NCBI GenBank assembly: GCA_023846275.1
Contig: CM043865.1
Coordinates: forward strand, 30,919,912-30,983,911
DNA length: 64,000 nucleotides
Direction of reading: 5' to 3'
DNA from: Vanilla planifolia
Lineage: Eukaryota > Streptophyta > Magnoliopsida > Asparagales > Orchidaceae
Positions 14,232-29,200 of this stretch are shown here, in pieces (positions within the stretch are counted from its first letter, which is position 1; each line of letters starts with the position of its first letter). Position numbers and translations under genes: made by a program. The notes beneath the pieces are model-generated. The model saw only the letters and a program-made list of their open reading frames with translations, made no database searches and had not been told where the DNA came from.

Positions 14232-17200
14232 TATTAATAACTTCAAAAATTAATTACAATTTATCTAGGGCTCTAAAAATTATGCGTCAAGGACCAAAAT
14301 TCGTTGCTAAATTCGCCCTATTCAATTTTAGATTCAAATTGTGATTCCACCTTTAGTTGATTATGGCAACGGGTCATTACAGTCTTTGCCAGCATGGGTC
14401 GCACAAGACAATTCAATGAAAAAAGAGGCTTTTAGCTCCTACTGGCTGCTTTCGTCACTGTATCTTTGGCTATCCAGCCTCTGTTTGGGTGGCGGCGGTT
14501 ATAAGTTGAGTTGGACTGGTAGCTGGTGGTCACCTGTTGGTGGATGACTCGTTACACCCAAGACCTTGTTGTATTATATGGGTCTAAACACAACTTGATT
14601 TAGCCTAGGCTGGATTTTGTGTTTTCATTCTTTCCCTAGCTATTTGTTCTTCATCTATATAACATCAAGTTCTAACTTTAGATGGAAACAAGCCTTGATC
14701 AACAAAATCTGGGCCGTTGATTTTTCCATTCATCGTTTGAGGGGCTTTCTTTTATTTTAATCAGTCATCTTTCTTAGTCTATTTATTTGGTTAGGCAATG
14801 TTGAATTAGTTCATGCTGCCTCTGATCTTGGCTTCTTACTTGCTGGAACTTCTTTATCTTCAACCTTCATTGTTGAACCCCTCTTTGCTTTGATTTATAG
14901 TTAAATGGTGGAAACTTATTTGTGGTGTATGTTTATCTCCTGATGAGGGTACGGAGAGAGCTATGGATGACCGTCACAATGGTTCAGAGAAACCTGCTAT
15001 TGATGATATTGTTCCAACTACACAAATGCTAGAGGTGATCACTGGAGAACCACTGCCTAGGGTCAATGAGGATCGTGAGAAGAGTGTTGATTGGTACAAA
15101 GGAAGAAGGTTTGTGTTGAACATCTCTTCAGATTTTGTTGCTGGGCCTCCCGGGGATGGGGCTAGCACTGGAGCTCTTGAGCTTGGAGCTAATATCATCT
15201 CTTGTACCTCTACTGACAACTCTAGTGACAGCTGGTTCCAAGTGGCCTACCAAGTCCTATAAAGTACCTTCATCCAAACGCAGGAAATCTCCAACAAGGT
15301 GCAGAGCATACTGGTGCCTTTAATAAGGAGTGGTGTAGATATTATAACGATAAAGATTGAGCTGAGTAAGTTGATTAAATGGCTCCAAGAAGGCCAAATT
15401 GCTACCCTCATGTATATGTGAGATGTCTTTGATGCCTACATGAAGTCTATCACATTCTTAGAGAAGTTCATGGAGTTTTGCAGATTGAGTAGAAGATTCT
15501 AAAATAACAAAGGTGAACCAAGGGCTAGTCAGCGAGAATCTTGCCCTGACCTAAAAGCTCCATGATACTTAAAACCAATTGTTCAAGTTGCAGGCAAAAT
15601 TTGTTTGCTAAGGCACAAATATGGGCAAGATTAATTCCTGTAGGGAGTTGTTGAGAGGGGATTAGGGTTGTGTTGACGGAGGTTCTAAAAATCATTCACC
15701 ATTTGGATTGAGGTTGTAAAATTCATTCACCACTTGGGACTTTGGGAACTTTTGTCGTATGAGGCTACAGCCGAGGGTCTTTTCATGAAATTGTGGATGC
15801 CAATCTCCTAAAGCATAGCCAAGCGACCACTTAGTAGTTCAAATTTGGGAGCAGACAAAGAAAAGGCACAAGGACTGGGTTCAAGCATGAGGTGAACCTT
15901 TACAATGACCTCGCTATTTTTTTTTTGAGATGAATATTAAGGACTCACTTTTGAATTTTTCTTTAGTTTTTTAGCTTTATCTTTTGATAAGAATAATAAT
16001 TGATGTTTCCTATTTGTTCTCAATTCTATTCTACATGTCTTCTCCTTAGCGAAGCTGCAGTGGTTTGTGAGAATAGTTGAATTATACTTTCTAGTTACCC
16101 TATGACTAGTTGGGGTAAAATAAAAAAAAACAAAGAGAGAAGTTTGATACTTGAAAGAATGGTAGTGATCATATTTGATGATTGGCAAACAGGCACAATT
16201 GATATGCACTGTGGGAGTTGTAAGTTTATTGGTTGATGATGACAATTGAAAAGGCCAGTTTTCCTGAGAATTACTGCAAAGAGGTGGTGTGTGATTTGAA
16301 CCACTGATTATGGTATGCTTTGGACGATGATGATCAAGTCTCAACCCTTTGATTTCATCCCTGACTATTGCAGTACAGCTTTCCTCTTCTCTTGTTTAGT
16401 AGAAGGAGATATGTGGTTTGCACTTAACCTTTTCGATTATTTCCTTGTTGGTACTACAAAATTTCCCTTCATTGTCCCAAGAACTCACTCGTAACTTATT
16501 TACTTCCCTTGTTCCTTTTGATTCATTGGTATGAGAGGCAACTTTGAAAAGATTGACAAGTTGTCCATATCTACGGCGAAGGACTTTGGAGCCATGATAT
16601 TTAAACCTTGACCTGTGGATGAGTTTGTCATTTGGGCCCCAACTGATAGACCAAACACCATCTTTGATTGCCTCTTGGGTGCTATTCCTTGGGTTTTATT
16701 CTTGGGTTCTAATTCTCCTTCCTAGACATCTTTTATATTGTGATAGAATTCTATTGGCTCATTTCAATAGGCAGTTGTGTCCAAACATGGTGTTCATCAT
16801 CTTCTGCTTTGCTTGAGTAATGGTAATCATTGGATAGTTTTGATTGAACTAGCTTCTATACAAGTATGTTGTAAAGGATTTGTCCTGGAACTAAGACTAT
16901 TTTCTTTGAAATGGAGAAAGGCATTTGTTTGACTTCCTCTTGTTCTAACTGGGGAAATGAGTACGTGCAAGGGCTCACTTGAGGGCAACTAGCCTTCTTG
17001 AGTTGACGGAAGCAGAACAATCCACATTGGTGAAGATGTTCCAGGGCTAGATCTTGTATTTTCTGCTGATTAACATGTATGCAATGCCTCTGACTTTGTG
17101 GCATGGTAGTTGTGACAGGCCTGGATTCGTTACCATAACACCTTGAAAGGAGAATCAAGGGCTGGGATGAGCATGGCACTGCAATCACCTCCATGAAGAT

Positions 17201-20200
17201 GTGTCTGGCTCTGTATAAGACTACTCCGGCAGCCAAGAACAAGGATTGGGTATCCATGCCACCTCCCTTGTCAGAATATGTTCCAAACTGTCATGATGGC
17301 AGCCACAAGGGAGGTAAATGGGGTCATGCTTTGAGCTTAGAGTGGACAGATACTGTGGAACTGATGGGGTATGTTCTCAAGAAGAGGTCGTCAATTGAAG
17401 ATAGCTTGGGAACCTTGGGTGAATCTGACCCTTTTCCCACTCCTGAAAGTCGTAACACCCCAGTAGCTTGGCAGAAGTTCAAGTTCTACAGTGAGAATAG
17501 AAGTCTGCTGTGGGAGTAGCTCCATAGTTGGAGATGGCAATGGGGCATTAGGACCAGGTTGCATGCCCCTTGCCGAAACATTATTTTTCTTATTGTGCTT
17601 TGATTATTTGAATGAGAGCAGCAGACGTCTTTTTCCTTCCATTTGTTTGGTTGATTGTTGCTCTATTAGCAGCATTAATAAATTATACTACTTTGAAAAG
17701 TTGCTTCAATATTATATAATCCAATATTTTTTGAATAGTTTGTTTACAGTTTATTTGTTCTTACATGCTTGAATTGATCCTTCTGGTTTCCTGGTCTCTT
17801 CTGTTTTACAAAAGCATTAGCTGCTAGCTTATAACTGCTTTTAACTCCTTAAGCATTGTTGAACTGAACGTTGATTTGAATGCACTTCTTGGAGTCAATG
17901 TCTCGAAAATAAGTTTAATATACCATGCATAGATCTTACTGCTTACAGCATTATTTTGACGAACATGAAAAATTTAAAGGGACCGCGAGAACATCATTGG
18001 TTGTGACAATTGGACCATCTCCACGCCATCGGGGAGAGACGTCTAGTACTATAATGTTTGGACAAAGAGTAAGTTTATTTCTTGTATAATGCCTTCCATT
18101 TATTCCTTTGTACATATGCTTTTTTGTATTAATTTGGAAATTATTGTGTGCATAAATTTATCTTATAATTATGATGATGCTTTGAATCTAATTTACCTTG
18201 ATTTTTTAGTTAAAATTACTTTAGGGTATTGTGGTTTGAATCATTTCCAGGCTTTATGACAGCTATTATAGCCAGTCTATTGCCATTGTCATAGCTAGCA
18301 TATATCTGGACAGGAATCTAGGATATAATTGATTGTATGTTTCAGATTTAAGAGGTTTATAGTTTTTATTTTATATTTCATTTGAAAGAATATGTGCTAA
18401 TAAAATGGTCATATGTTAAAACTAGTTTGCATAAATACTCTATTATTTCAACATAACCATCACCTCAAAAATAATAAGAGTATTCCTACAAATCATTTTT
18501 AATATATGACCATTTTATTAGTAAGAATTCTTTCAAAAGAAATATAGAATAAAATTATAAGTCTCTTAAATATGAAATATAGTATCAATAATATCATAGA
18601 TAACTATTTGATATATGCCAATTATAACCATATATATTTTGTATATGTTGTGAAAATAGCAATCAAGATAAAAGAGTCTCTCCACAGAAAGAATTCATGG
18701 TTGTCAATTTAAGTATTTTCTTTTAAGAATGCCAATGTTATGGGTTGACCTAAAATTATACCCACTTTACTGTGTTTTTCATTACTCATACCCAACTCAT
18801 CGAGGAAGACACGATTGACATGGTAATGGATCATAGGTCTATTGTGGGTGTAACGTCTTGGGCATGATACTGGTTTGTGTTTGTTATAGCTAGTTGCATG
18901 GGTTATTGGGAGTTGTCTCCATTATAATAATACTATGGTTGATTGTGGGATTTTTTGTCAGTTTTTTATTTAGTTTATTTACCAATGGTGATGTTTAGGC
19001 ACTTGCTTTTTCAAACTATAGGATTTCTTTAATAAGGTTAGTATAAATATCCTATAGGATTACGAGAGAGAGGAATAAAAAGTGATTATTCCTTTTCATC
19101 ATGGTTATTTGTGTTGCCCTCCTTTAATCATTTGAGCACCACATAGTCTTTAGTCTCCTTCATTAAATGATGACATTACTCTTTCAATCCTTTATGAAGA
19201 GAAGAATTATTCCCTATGGCTCATTTGCTATCAAGGTTGACTAACAATTTGGAAAAAGCACACAAGCTTTGAAAGATTACATCTTTGGAATAACATTTTG
19301 ATTTTGTATAGCAGAGATTGAAAAGTCAAACAGTGAGAGAGATAACTCATCCCTTGAACAACCAGAGAAAAAGTCAAAAATATAACAAGAAGTTTCAATG
19401 TTGCAAGATAGAGAGTTTAGTCATTCTTTAGAATAACAAGATGTGCAATTGGCACAACAAGGCATCATTTTAGCATTCATTGTTTTGAGATAACAATTGA
19501 TTCTAGTAGCAATACTACAGGATTGACCAAGAGAAGGATATCCTCATGACCTGTGCAATCAATTTTAACGAATGAAATTAGTGATAATCTTAGATTGCAA
19601 AAAGAGATTGAATAGGAAGTGTTGACCAATATTGGCATCACGTTCTCTCTCTTTAGAGGTGAACAAAGACCTTTCTAAATTGTAGTAAAGGTGGTCTATA
19701 AAATTATTTTGGAAAGGTGAATATGGGAAACTTAGTTGATCAACTTGAAATGAAATTATCTTTTTACGAATACCTATCCTATAAGAGTGCATCATTTGCT
19801 CCATTAAAATTGAACTCTAGTGGTGTTAGTATAAATATTTTTAGTTGATATTACTAAAAGAGAGGAATGAAAGGAGAATCTTCCTCTTCTTATTTGTGTA
19901 TTCTTTCCTTCTAAAATCCCAACTCCTTGATACTTTAAGAGTTATTGTGGCCTCCTCCATTGAACACCAGTGTAGTTCATTCAATCCCTTATTGAATGAA
20001 GAATTATTTATTGTGGTTTGTTTTCTCTTTGAGCTTTCAAATAATGAAGCATAAGCAAGCAAATGTGGGTCAATCAAAGTGTATGTTCATTTGATCAAAA
20101 TATAGGTGGATAATATCTTGGATTATATATCCAATGTCAAGGTTTGTCTCCTATGAGAAATTTTCTTTTGAATTTCATGTTTTAGTCATAGTATTATCTA

Positions 20201-23200
20201 AGACCAAGATAAGATGCCAAAGAATGTTCAAGAAACCTTAATCTCAAATGGAGACAAGATGTTTGAGAAGAATTAATTGCCCTTGAAAGAATGGTGTTTG
20301 GAAAATTGTGAGGTTGCTTTAGGGGAAGAAAATATTAGGGTTCAAGTGAGATTTGACTATGAAGTATGATACTGAAGTATCAACATGCACAATTTGAAAG
20401 TTGTTGCGAAGTATTTATCCTAAGCCTATCATATAGATTACAAAGAGATGTTTGTATTATCATCTTATTATAGTAAGAATTCTCTTGTCACTTGCATCTA
20501 ATATCAATCAGTTGTTACAATGGTTAGGTGTAAAAAATATGTTTATATATAAGGACTTTCAGGTAAAAGTTCACTTAGCTCTGCAAAGGAGAGTAGTTTG
20601 CAGATTAAGAAATCTTTCAATTGATTGAAATAAGCTCTAATAGAATGTTCAAGAAGTTTGCTTAAAAGTTGAGAATTTACACAGCCACATTTAAGTCATA
20701 CACATCTCTACAAAGATTCTCAGGATAGCAAAATTCATATGTGGATAATATTATTATCATAGGTGAGAATTTTAAAGAGTAGATGTTGAAACATCTTGCA
20801 TGTGAATTTGAACTCAAGGATCTTTGAGCTTTAATGTGTTCCTTTAAATGGAGTTGGCCAAAAGCCAAATTGGGGTCATGTTGTCAAAGAGGAAAATGTT
20901 CTTGATTTGGAACAAGGATGTTGGGATGAAAATTGGCTTAAACAAAGGAGCAAAATGTTATGTTAAGCATGGTTAGAGGAATAGAATTTGAAAGTGAGCA
21001 ATATCAGGAACTATATGAGAACTTGATCTATGTTGTGAATGTAGTACTGAAGTTTATGCACTCACCTAAAAACAAAGTTGAAAAAAGATTACACATCGAA
21101 CTATGGGTGGTTTCGCTTATGTTCAACTCGAATCATGAAAGTTTGGCTCAACAATTTTATTGTATTTATCAAAAATAGGTGTATGGAATTTGTGCACTAT
21201 TCTTAGAAGACATTTACATAACATTGGCTTAATGCTTATAAAACAAGGATCTTTCTCAAAGGAGCCTTGTTTTGTACCATACCAACTACGCATAACTCTT
21301 AACCAAAGAGTCAAGGCACACAAAAGAAAAAGTAGATATAGAAATTGAGGCATTACCAATAGATTTGGTTCAATACATCGAAGATTGCATGATGCTTTAA
21401 TCTCAATAAATCCTAGTATATGTTTTTGCTTAAAAATCTAAATGGCAAGTTCTAGATTGTGATAAATTAAGTGTTTTTATAGACAATGTGTTTAAAAGAA
21501 CTATTAAAACGTCTCTTTGTATCAATCATTTTTGAAAACTACTTAATTTTAAAAGATTTAAAAAATAATCTTGGTTATTTTTGTCCTGTCATAAGACTAA
21601 GTGTCTAATTAACCCAAACCTATTCTTCGTTTAGCTTTGAAGTAATCAGAGCTCGCTAATGATTGTTGTCTACAAGGTCTAATTAAGGGATTGGAGATTT
21701 AGTTCATCACAAATTTTTTGGGCCTTTTTGGGGTGCATGTTATAGTCTATTTCTAGTCAAAGGATATTAGAAATTTGACATGCATGAATTTTTAATGCTC
21801 TAATTTTCCTTTTTGTTGTCACTTATGTCCAATTATCTAAGCTATAAGGATCTCAAAAGATGACTCAATTGTCACCCAATGTTGTTGTCAAGCAATTAGA
21901 AGTGTGATTCTAGCATCAAATTGGGGTGTAGATATCCATTCCTTGTGTTAGGATTGTTTGATCATCAATAGCACTAATGGTCTAAACAATAGCCTTTTGT
22001 TGCTTACAAGAGATGAACTTGATGAGATATTGAAACATGGTTGAACCTTTTAATTTTGTTGATTGTTCATAAAATTTACGATTTAAATATTAATTATAAT
22101 TTTCTTATAATTTTATAAATCTAAAAAATTGATTAAAAAAATTTAAAAAATATATGATAAAGTGGGAAGAATATGTAATTTGGTTTAAAAAATATTTTAA
22201 AAATTTTTCATAAAGTCATCTTTAAAACTTGTTAGCTTAATAATAAATTGAATTTGGTTGAAAGTTAATTAAAAAAACTACTACATTAAATGTTTGAAAA
22301 TGAAAATGTGTGAAAATCCCAAGTGGTCATTTGCTGCAATTATTCTCACTGATTCTTAACAATTTATATCGTTGTTTCAACAAAATGTGCTTTAGCTTTG
22401 CAAAGTTTGACAAAACTAATATGCTTAGGGTAGAGCTATGGGGTCCATTCATCACTTGTTTTATAGATATGTCAATTTGAGAGCACTTAACAAATAAAGT
22501 GAGATAAGTCAAATTCATAAGTTCTATATTATCAAAAATGTATTGTGGGCTCATGAGACTAAAAAAATTTATGCCAAAGCCCTATATATATTGCATTTTT
22601 TAGAAAATAACACCCAAAAAGGTATTTCTTCACCCATAAAAGTTTCAATTATGTATGTATTCTTCCTTATATGATTGCTACATTAAATGTAAACCCTAAT
22701 TCCATGCTTTCATGGCCAACTTTGAGGGAGATTTCTTATAGAGTCCCTTGGTGGAGAAACATGGTGTAAGGCCAAGGTCAAATTGGAAAGATTGCTTTAA
22801 AATGTGTTATTTCTTTTTTCTTAGCATCTCTAGTAGTAATAGATCATGCTTCATCTACATTCTGAAATCCTTTTTCATATTATTTCATCTTGTATGAACA
22901 TTTTTTTTGTTCTATTATTTTACAATTCCCATAAGAGAGATATCATTAAAGTTGTGACCTCTTCCAACATTTATTTAAATCACAAGCTTAAAAGGTGAAT
23001 GCTAAAATTTTACATTCTACTAATCCTTTTGTGAAGAGAGTGTTTTTCTTAATTGTTTTAGATATGAAAAAAAAATTACTTCAAGTAGGGTAATTTTAGT
23101 TGCCAACATTCTTGCACACTAAATGTAGGAGTTAGTATTTATTAAAAATGAATTTTTGTGAAATCCCTCACAAAAACTGGAGGTGAATTTGAAAGGAAAT

Positions 23201-26200
23201 CCTTTTATGACTTTTCGGAATTTACTTGAGATTGAATGCTCCATTGAAAGACGATAATAGAGATTTGATTATATTTGATGATAAACACATCATAACAAGA
23301 CTTATGAAGACCTAAAATTAAAGATAACCAAAACATAACTGTATGCCTTTTAAAAAAAAATGATATGCTTTCTTCAAAATTAGATACGTAAATTAAAGGT
23401 TTAAATGGAATGCATTTCAAGATAGTGTTTTTCTAAGAAATAGTTTCTTATATGGCTTATTTGGAATGCAATTGGTTTAAATTTTGTTAACCCCATAAGT
23501 TTTCTAATCTAGTTGGTTTAGGTGTTTTAACCTCAAAATATGTTTTCAAGGTAACTCAATTATTCTTTAATTTTCACATTTTTTCTTTGGTAGATAAGTT
23601 AGCTGAAGTTTAAAATGGGATTTTGTTTTTCAAAGTCATTCGAAGTGGTCAATCTTGTCATTGGATGCTAAAATTTGCCTAGGTTGGTTGGTATCAACTA
23701 ATTTTTCCTATTTAGTTCCACTATCTTAAGGAGATGAGTGATCAAGGAGCACAACAGAAGGTGATGATTACTGTGTGGTGCACCATAAGGCAAGAACTTG
23801 ACTGATGGAAAGCAATCAAAATGTATTATTGGACATTTTCAACTAGGAGTGTTTGTGGAATTGTGGCAATTGTCCCATATGCATCATATGAAAACAAAGG
23901 CCATCCAATAAGACCAAGGGAGGGACAAGATTATTTTTTAACTTTTGTGGTTGGGCTAAGACAATTTGGGTTAAGTTTTTTGATTTTTAATATTTAATTT
24001 GGGTTAACTCTAACCTAACTCCAAACCAATGCTTAATTTGATCAAAAGAGCTTCATCTATTTGAAATTAAGGTTGAATAGATTTAGTAGCAAATGAAATT
24101 ATCAAGGACAAAGCCAGTGGGTTAGTATGCTTAGGTTTCTTAGGTCTATCCTTATTAACGTAAGGCAAGAGATTAGTAGTACCATCCTGTTTGGAAGTTT
24201 GGCATGCAAGGAAGCATCATGTTCATGCTATGTAATTGAAAATTACTACTTGAGCAATCACCTTTCTTATTAGTATGTTCATCAAGTATGGATAAAACAT
24301 AAAGTTTCATCATGATGTGGATGGTAATGTGTATTAATTGGTATGCATGAAGGATAAGATGGACATTTTTGCAAAGAATGCTTGTGTAAACTTTAGAGGA
24401 GAGCAAGTGATAATTTATTCTTTAGTTATGAGGAATTTAATATAAGAATAAATAGTTGAGGAATAATTACGTAAATAATAACTTTTTATCAAATCAAGAA
24501 CTTAATGATTAAACAAATCTGAAAAAAATATTTTAGATTTTAGTAGAATATTTTAAAAGAATGTTCTAGATTTTAATAGAATATTTTAGTAGACTATTTC
24601 ATATTTTTTTATAATAAATATGAAAAAATATTTTAAACTTGTTTACAGATAAAACATATTTTAATTGTGTAATTAGCAATAGTAGTATTAAACAGTTTTG
24701 ATTTGATACTAGGATTGATAAAGGTGCATTTAGGAAGGATATCACATACTTAGGAGTGCATTATGGCTTCCATTTTTATATTGAACATCAAGAATCGGGC
24801 TTGTGGTTGTAATTTTTACAATCTAATCTTTGTTTTGTTCTAAAGTTTTGCCTAATGAAGCGTTCGAAGGTTTCTGTGTAATGAATGAAATGTGCTCTCA
24901 TGTCAAGGTGTGAAATTATATCCACCATTTCTCAATAAAAGGGTATTCTCAATTTTTGTACGAAGTGTATTCTCCAATTGCACATACAAAAGTTTCACAT
25001 GGGGAAATGAAATTATGGTTTGCCTTGATTTAGTTCTAGACAATTGTTTGGTAGTTCATGCATATTTATATAAAATCTCTATTCTACATGGCATTTTTAT
25101 GGTTCATGGATATATTTATAGTTGTAAATATCCCTTAGCTGCATTCATTACTTACTATATTCTATGCTAACCATTACTTAATGAGTAATATTTTTATCAG
25201 GCAATGAAGGTGGAGAACATGGTAAAATTGAAGGAAGAATTTGATTACAAGAGCTTATGCAGGAGGCTTGATATTGAGTTAGATAAGTTAATTGCAGAAA
25301 ATGAAAGACAGAGGAAATGTTTTGAAGATGAAATAGAGAGAATAAAAGCAGAAGCTCAAATACATGCATCTGAGACTGAGAGAAATTATAGGATTTTGCT
25401 AGAGGTTTGTAAACTTCCATCAAATTTTCATAAAGCTCTTGATATTAATGATTATTTGGTCACATACATACTACCTGTTTTTACCTGAAAGTTGCAACCT
25501 TGGACATATTTCTGCAATGCTCTGTTGTTAAATACTCCATTGCAGATTTGGTTTGAGACCTCAGAGCCAAATGTTTTCAACCTGCTTCTCCAATGGTTTC
25601 TACAAAAAACTAATTTTTACTCTCACTGAACAAACTTTTCAAGCGCTTGCTATAAAATGCACATTTCTAAAACTTGATTTGCATCTTCTACCATTATGCA
25701 AGACAAACATATGCTATTCAATCCAGTGCTCAAGATCGATAATGTAGCATTGGTTGTTTGAGTTAGTTTAGTCATGTTCAGACCAGTACAATGTCAAATC
25801 ATGTTTTGGTTTAATCACTTGAGTTTGGGCATATGAGGATAAGGGTCATTATGCATATGTGTGACATGTGCAATACAGTCGTGCATCATACTTTGGTTTG
25901 CAAGGTCTGCTGAAAGGAATGTAATACATGTTAAATATGTGATTGAGGCTTGTACTTTTTATTCCATAGAGCATACCATACATTGTTGCCAATGTATTGG
26001 ATGTGTCATTATGATTCATCTGTCCGCAATTCACACTTGAATTTTTGCTGTTTCGTTGAGCATTATGGCTTTTTTTGACTTTGTATTGCTGATTATGGTT
26101 TTAAAGATTTTGCATATTTCTTCATTGGGTAAGACTTGTTTACTGAGAAGCATGAAATTTTTGTTTATCTATTGTTGCATAAAATAGGCAAGTAATACCA

Positions 26201-29200
26201 AATGTGTGTTCCTTTTAACAATGAAGTTTTGAAGCGTTTACCAGTAGTTAGGAGAATTCTTTGTGCATTTGACATAAATCATAATTAAAATTCAGAACAT
26301 CTTGAAAAATGTAAAATCTTGAAATGCATTACTTAATGAGCCTTATGTCGTTAAGATTGTGTTCAATCGTAGTTGCTTTGCTTGGTAAAAAAATGTATGT
26401 GTCCATTGAAAAGCCCTAATATTATTCATAAATTCAAGCTTGGGATTTGCTTGAAGGGTCTTGGGATTGCATTAATCTGCTCCATTATCATTTTTTGATC
26501 TTTCATCTTTCTTGTAATTCCCATCACATTGTTCAAAAGTGAATCCGTTCTTTTAGGCCTTTGTTGCAGTGATCACTAAAAAATGTGGTTGATTTCCTAT
26601 TACATGCTCATCTTCTTGTCTAAGTCCATGGTGAAGTACTTGTAGAACTTTGTAAGCTTATTGCTATTGCATAGGTTACTTAATGGGTTACATGTAGCCT
26701 TTTTTCAAAAAAAAAAAAAAAATGTTATTTTTAAAAATGAAAAACAAATGTACTTTGTTTTTGTTTTTGCTCTATTATTCAGTTTGTGCTTTGATTTTTA
26801 TTTGGTTGAAATATTTCAAAACAAGATACATTTCTTTTCAATTAACTTGGACCATTCAAAGTTATTGGAATTGATTGATCTACATAAGAAAACTCTTTTT
26901 ATTGGTTTTGCTAGGATTATCAAACCTTATTATCCCATGTGGCAGCATTTTTCATGGTTGTTTTTAGATGATTGATTTAAGGATGTTAAGTATTTGAAAG
27001 AAAAAAATTCTTTTATTTATGAATTTGTAAACTTGAAGTGATTGAAGCCTTGAATAAGGTGTAAAGGAAAAAGCAATAGGCTCAAATGTCTTTCTTATTG
27101 ATATGTGAAATTTAATGATAAAAGAATTGAACTTAAAGAATTCTTTTATGCTTATTTGTAAGAATTAAAGAGAATTTTAGAATTTTGTTAATTATTAGGA
27201 GGTTATGTTGATTAGTCATAATATTTAACTTTTGGGGAAAGCATTTGAGCATACATTATGAAATTTGATAGTTATATCACATAATTGATTTGGTTTTATT
27301 CTAAGAAGAAAAATCAGAAAGATTATATACTTGTTGATTAGCTTAATTGAGAAGATTAAGGTAATAAAAGAAGGCATTTAATTTTTATTGATTTTAAAAG
27401 TTAAGTAATTGAGTTTTAAGTGTAGTATCTTGAAAAATTGTAGAAATTAAAAAAAATTGCATTGCATTTAGTGAAATTATTAAAATTATTTGTAATAGAA
27501 AAATGGTTTGTGTACATCAAGTGTTGACTAAAGTGTTTTTTTGAGTTCGTTCGGGCCTTGTTAGGGCTCCTCATAGAGTTGTCCTTCATTGTATATGTTT
27601 TTATTTAGTGATATTCTCTTTGTTGATGATGTTGTACTTTTGGATAAGACCAAATAAAGATCAATTCAATATGATGTGCTATGGTATGCATTTTATTGAT
27701 AATGTTATCTTTATGGTCAAATTCAAGATGTTAATAGTTCTTGTTTCTTTTTGCTAATTATATTATTCCTACTTATAAAATTAAGATGATGTTATTGGAG
27801 ATACTATATTTTTGATTGATGACATTTTTCTTAATGGCCAAATTATTGATAAGCATTGGCACACCTTTTTGTTGATGATATTTCACTTATATAAAATATT
27901 AAAAAAGGGGGTTAAAATTAGAGTTATGGAGAACTACTTTAGAGTCTATCTCATATATGTGTAACAGTGAATGTATGAATTGTAAACTTAGTTAATCTAT
28001 TAGTGCAAATATTGTTAAGATACAATTCATAATCATAAAGCAATGAAGAACTAGTGATTTCATTTTTCTTTGATCTATATTTTGAAATGATGAAAAAATT
28101 GGAGATTTGAATAATAGTAATCTAAACTAATTCAATGAATTGTAGGTGTGGTTTAGTTTGTTGTGTGATTAAAACATCCTAGTTTAAAAAGGCTATTGTG
28201 AGGTTGATAATACTACACAACACATTGCTTGTGAAGTTTAAAATATGAAAAAATATGTTGCAATGATGAAAATGTTGAGATGAATGAATAGATGTACCTG
28301 AAATTAGGTTAGATGGGTTTAGATTTCTTAGTTAAATTATATAAAACTCTTATTAAGAGATGAGTTATTGGATTTTTCTTCTTTGAATAAGAGATGAGGA
28401 AGACTAAGAAGACATGGAAATTACTATTATAAAGAACTTGAGATGTTCAATTTTTAAAGAAGATTTGTTAACATATAGAGTGCATTCGTATTATTAGATT
28501 CATGTAACTAAGCATACTTAGTAGGATAGTCCACTTAAATATTTATTTATGGTAATTTTTACTATAGCATTTTTTTCCTTTTTTAAGTTTAGCGAAGTTT
28601 TTTATTTTTATAAATTTTGGACTTAAGAAGATTTAGTATATATAAAAATTTAATACAATATATTTTAAATGGGAGAAACTAAAATCCCTTGTAATAGAAA
28701 GCATAATTTAAAAAATAAGCTCCTAAATAAACAAATAAAATAAAAATAGTTTTACTTCTTATTTTCTAAATAACAATTCAAATAAATAACATAATAATAA
28801 AAATAAATACTGAGATACTACATTAATCTATAAGCTGAGATGAAAAAATTGAGAATGCTAAGCTTGGAACATAATTTATCGAAACTTTTCTTTCTATGGA
28901 AGAAAATTGGTCAAGTTGTCCATACCTTGATGACTTATTGGAGCATAAAGAAGTGAAATTATCCCTTTGAGTTTTTTTTTATTTGAAATGGCAATCAATT
29001 TTCACATGTTTTGTGCATTGTGATAAATTGGATCCTTTGTAGTGTAAATATTTGATTGGTTATCGCATATGAAAATATCGTTGTTTGATCTAGGTTTATA
29101 TAAATTTCTTTTAAGATTCTCCTTATTCATACTCAACAAATCCCATGAGCAACAACTCTAAATTCAGTTTTAATTGTGCTTCTAGAGTACATTGATTCTT

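Larger units (their letters stand above)
10292..17979 (+). other. Large kinesin intron (7688 bp) with retroelement debris
   Basis: Donor GTAAGG at 10292, acceptor ending at 17979, splitting a glycine codon. The first 1.7 kb is plain AT-rich intron. From about 12.1 to 14.4 kb there is a degraded gypsy-like gag, a hairpin-bearing repeat and an LTR-like GC-rich block. From 14.4 to 17.6 kb base composition is more balanced, with decayed coding-like frames of unknown identity (14894-15502, 17193-17519). The terminal 400 bp return to AT-rich intron. Confidence 0.8.
3684..18068 (+). other. Kinesin motor-domain exons (visible exons 1-7)
   Basis: Counting the first visible residue (Val of [15 protein letters not shown]) as 1, the motor covers about residues 1-346. 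The ATP-binding P-loop GQTGTGKT is at 89-96 (exon 8094-8279). Switch [10 protein letters not shown], is at 200-208 (exon 8746-8967). Switch II, DLAGSE, is at 256-261 (exon 9106-9271). The microtubule-binding stretch with [11 protein letters not shown] is in exon 10142-10291, and the motor ends FGQR in exon 17980-18068. All catalytic motifs are intact, so the motor should hydrolyse ATP. The first visible acceptor reads TAGCAG, a tandem NAGNAG site that can add or omit one alanine before the Val. The first visible intron is only 113 bp (3785-3897). Confidence 0.93.
18069..25200 (+). other. Large kinesin intron (7132 bp) with MITE and copia remnant
   Basis: Donor GTAAGT at 18069 and acceptor TTTTTATCAG ending at 25200, between the motor and neck exons. 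It contains a hairpin MITE (18297-18619) and a copia RT remnant (20190-21120). Near 18.9-19.2 kb and again near 19.8-20.0 kb there are related segments with GTTAGTATAAATAT and GAGAGGAAT motifs that could be eroded LTRs. The remaining 4 kb (21.1-25.2 kb) is AT-rich without recognised features. Confidence 0.8.
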
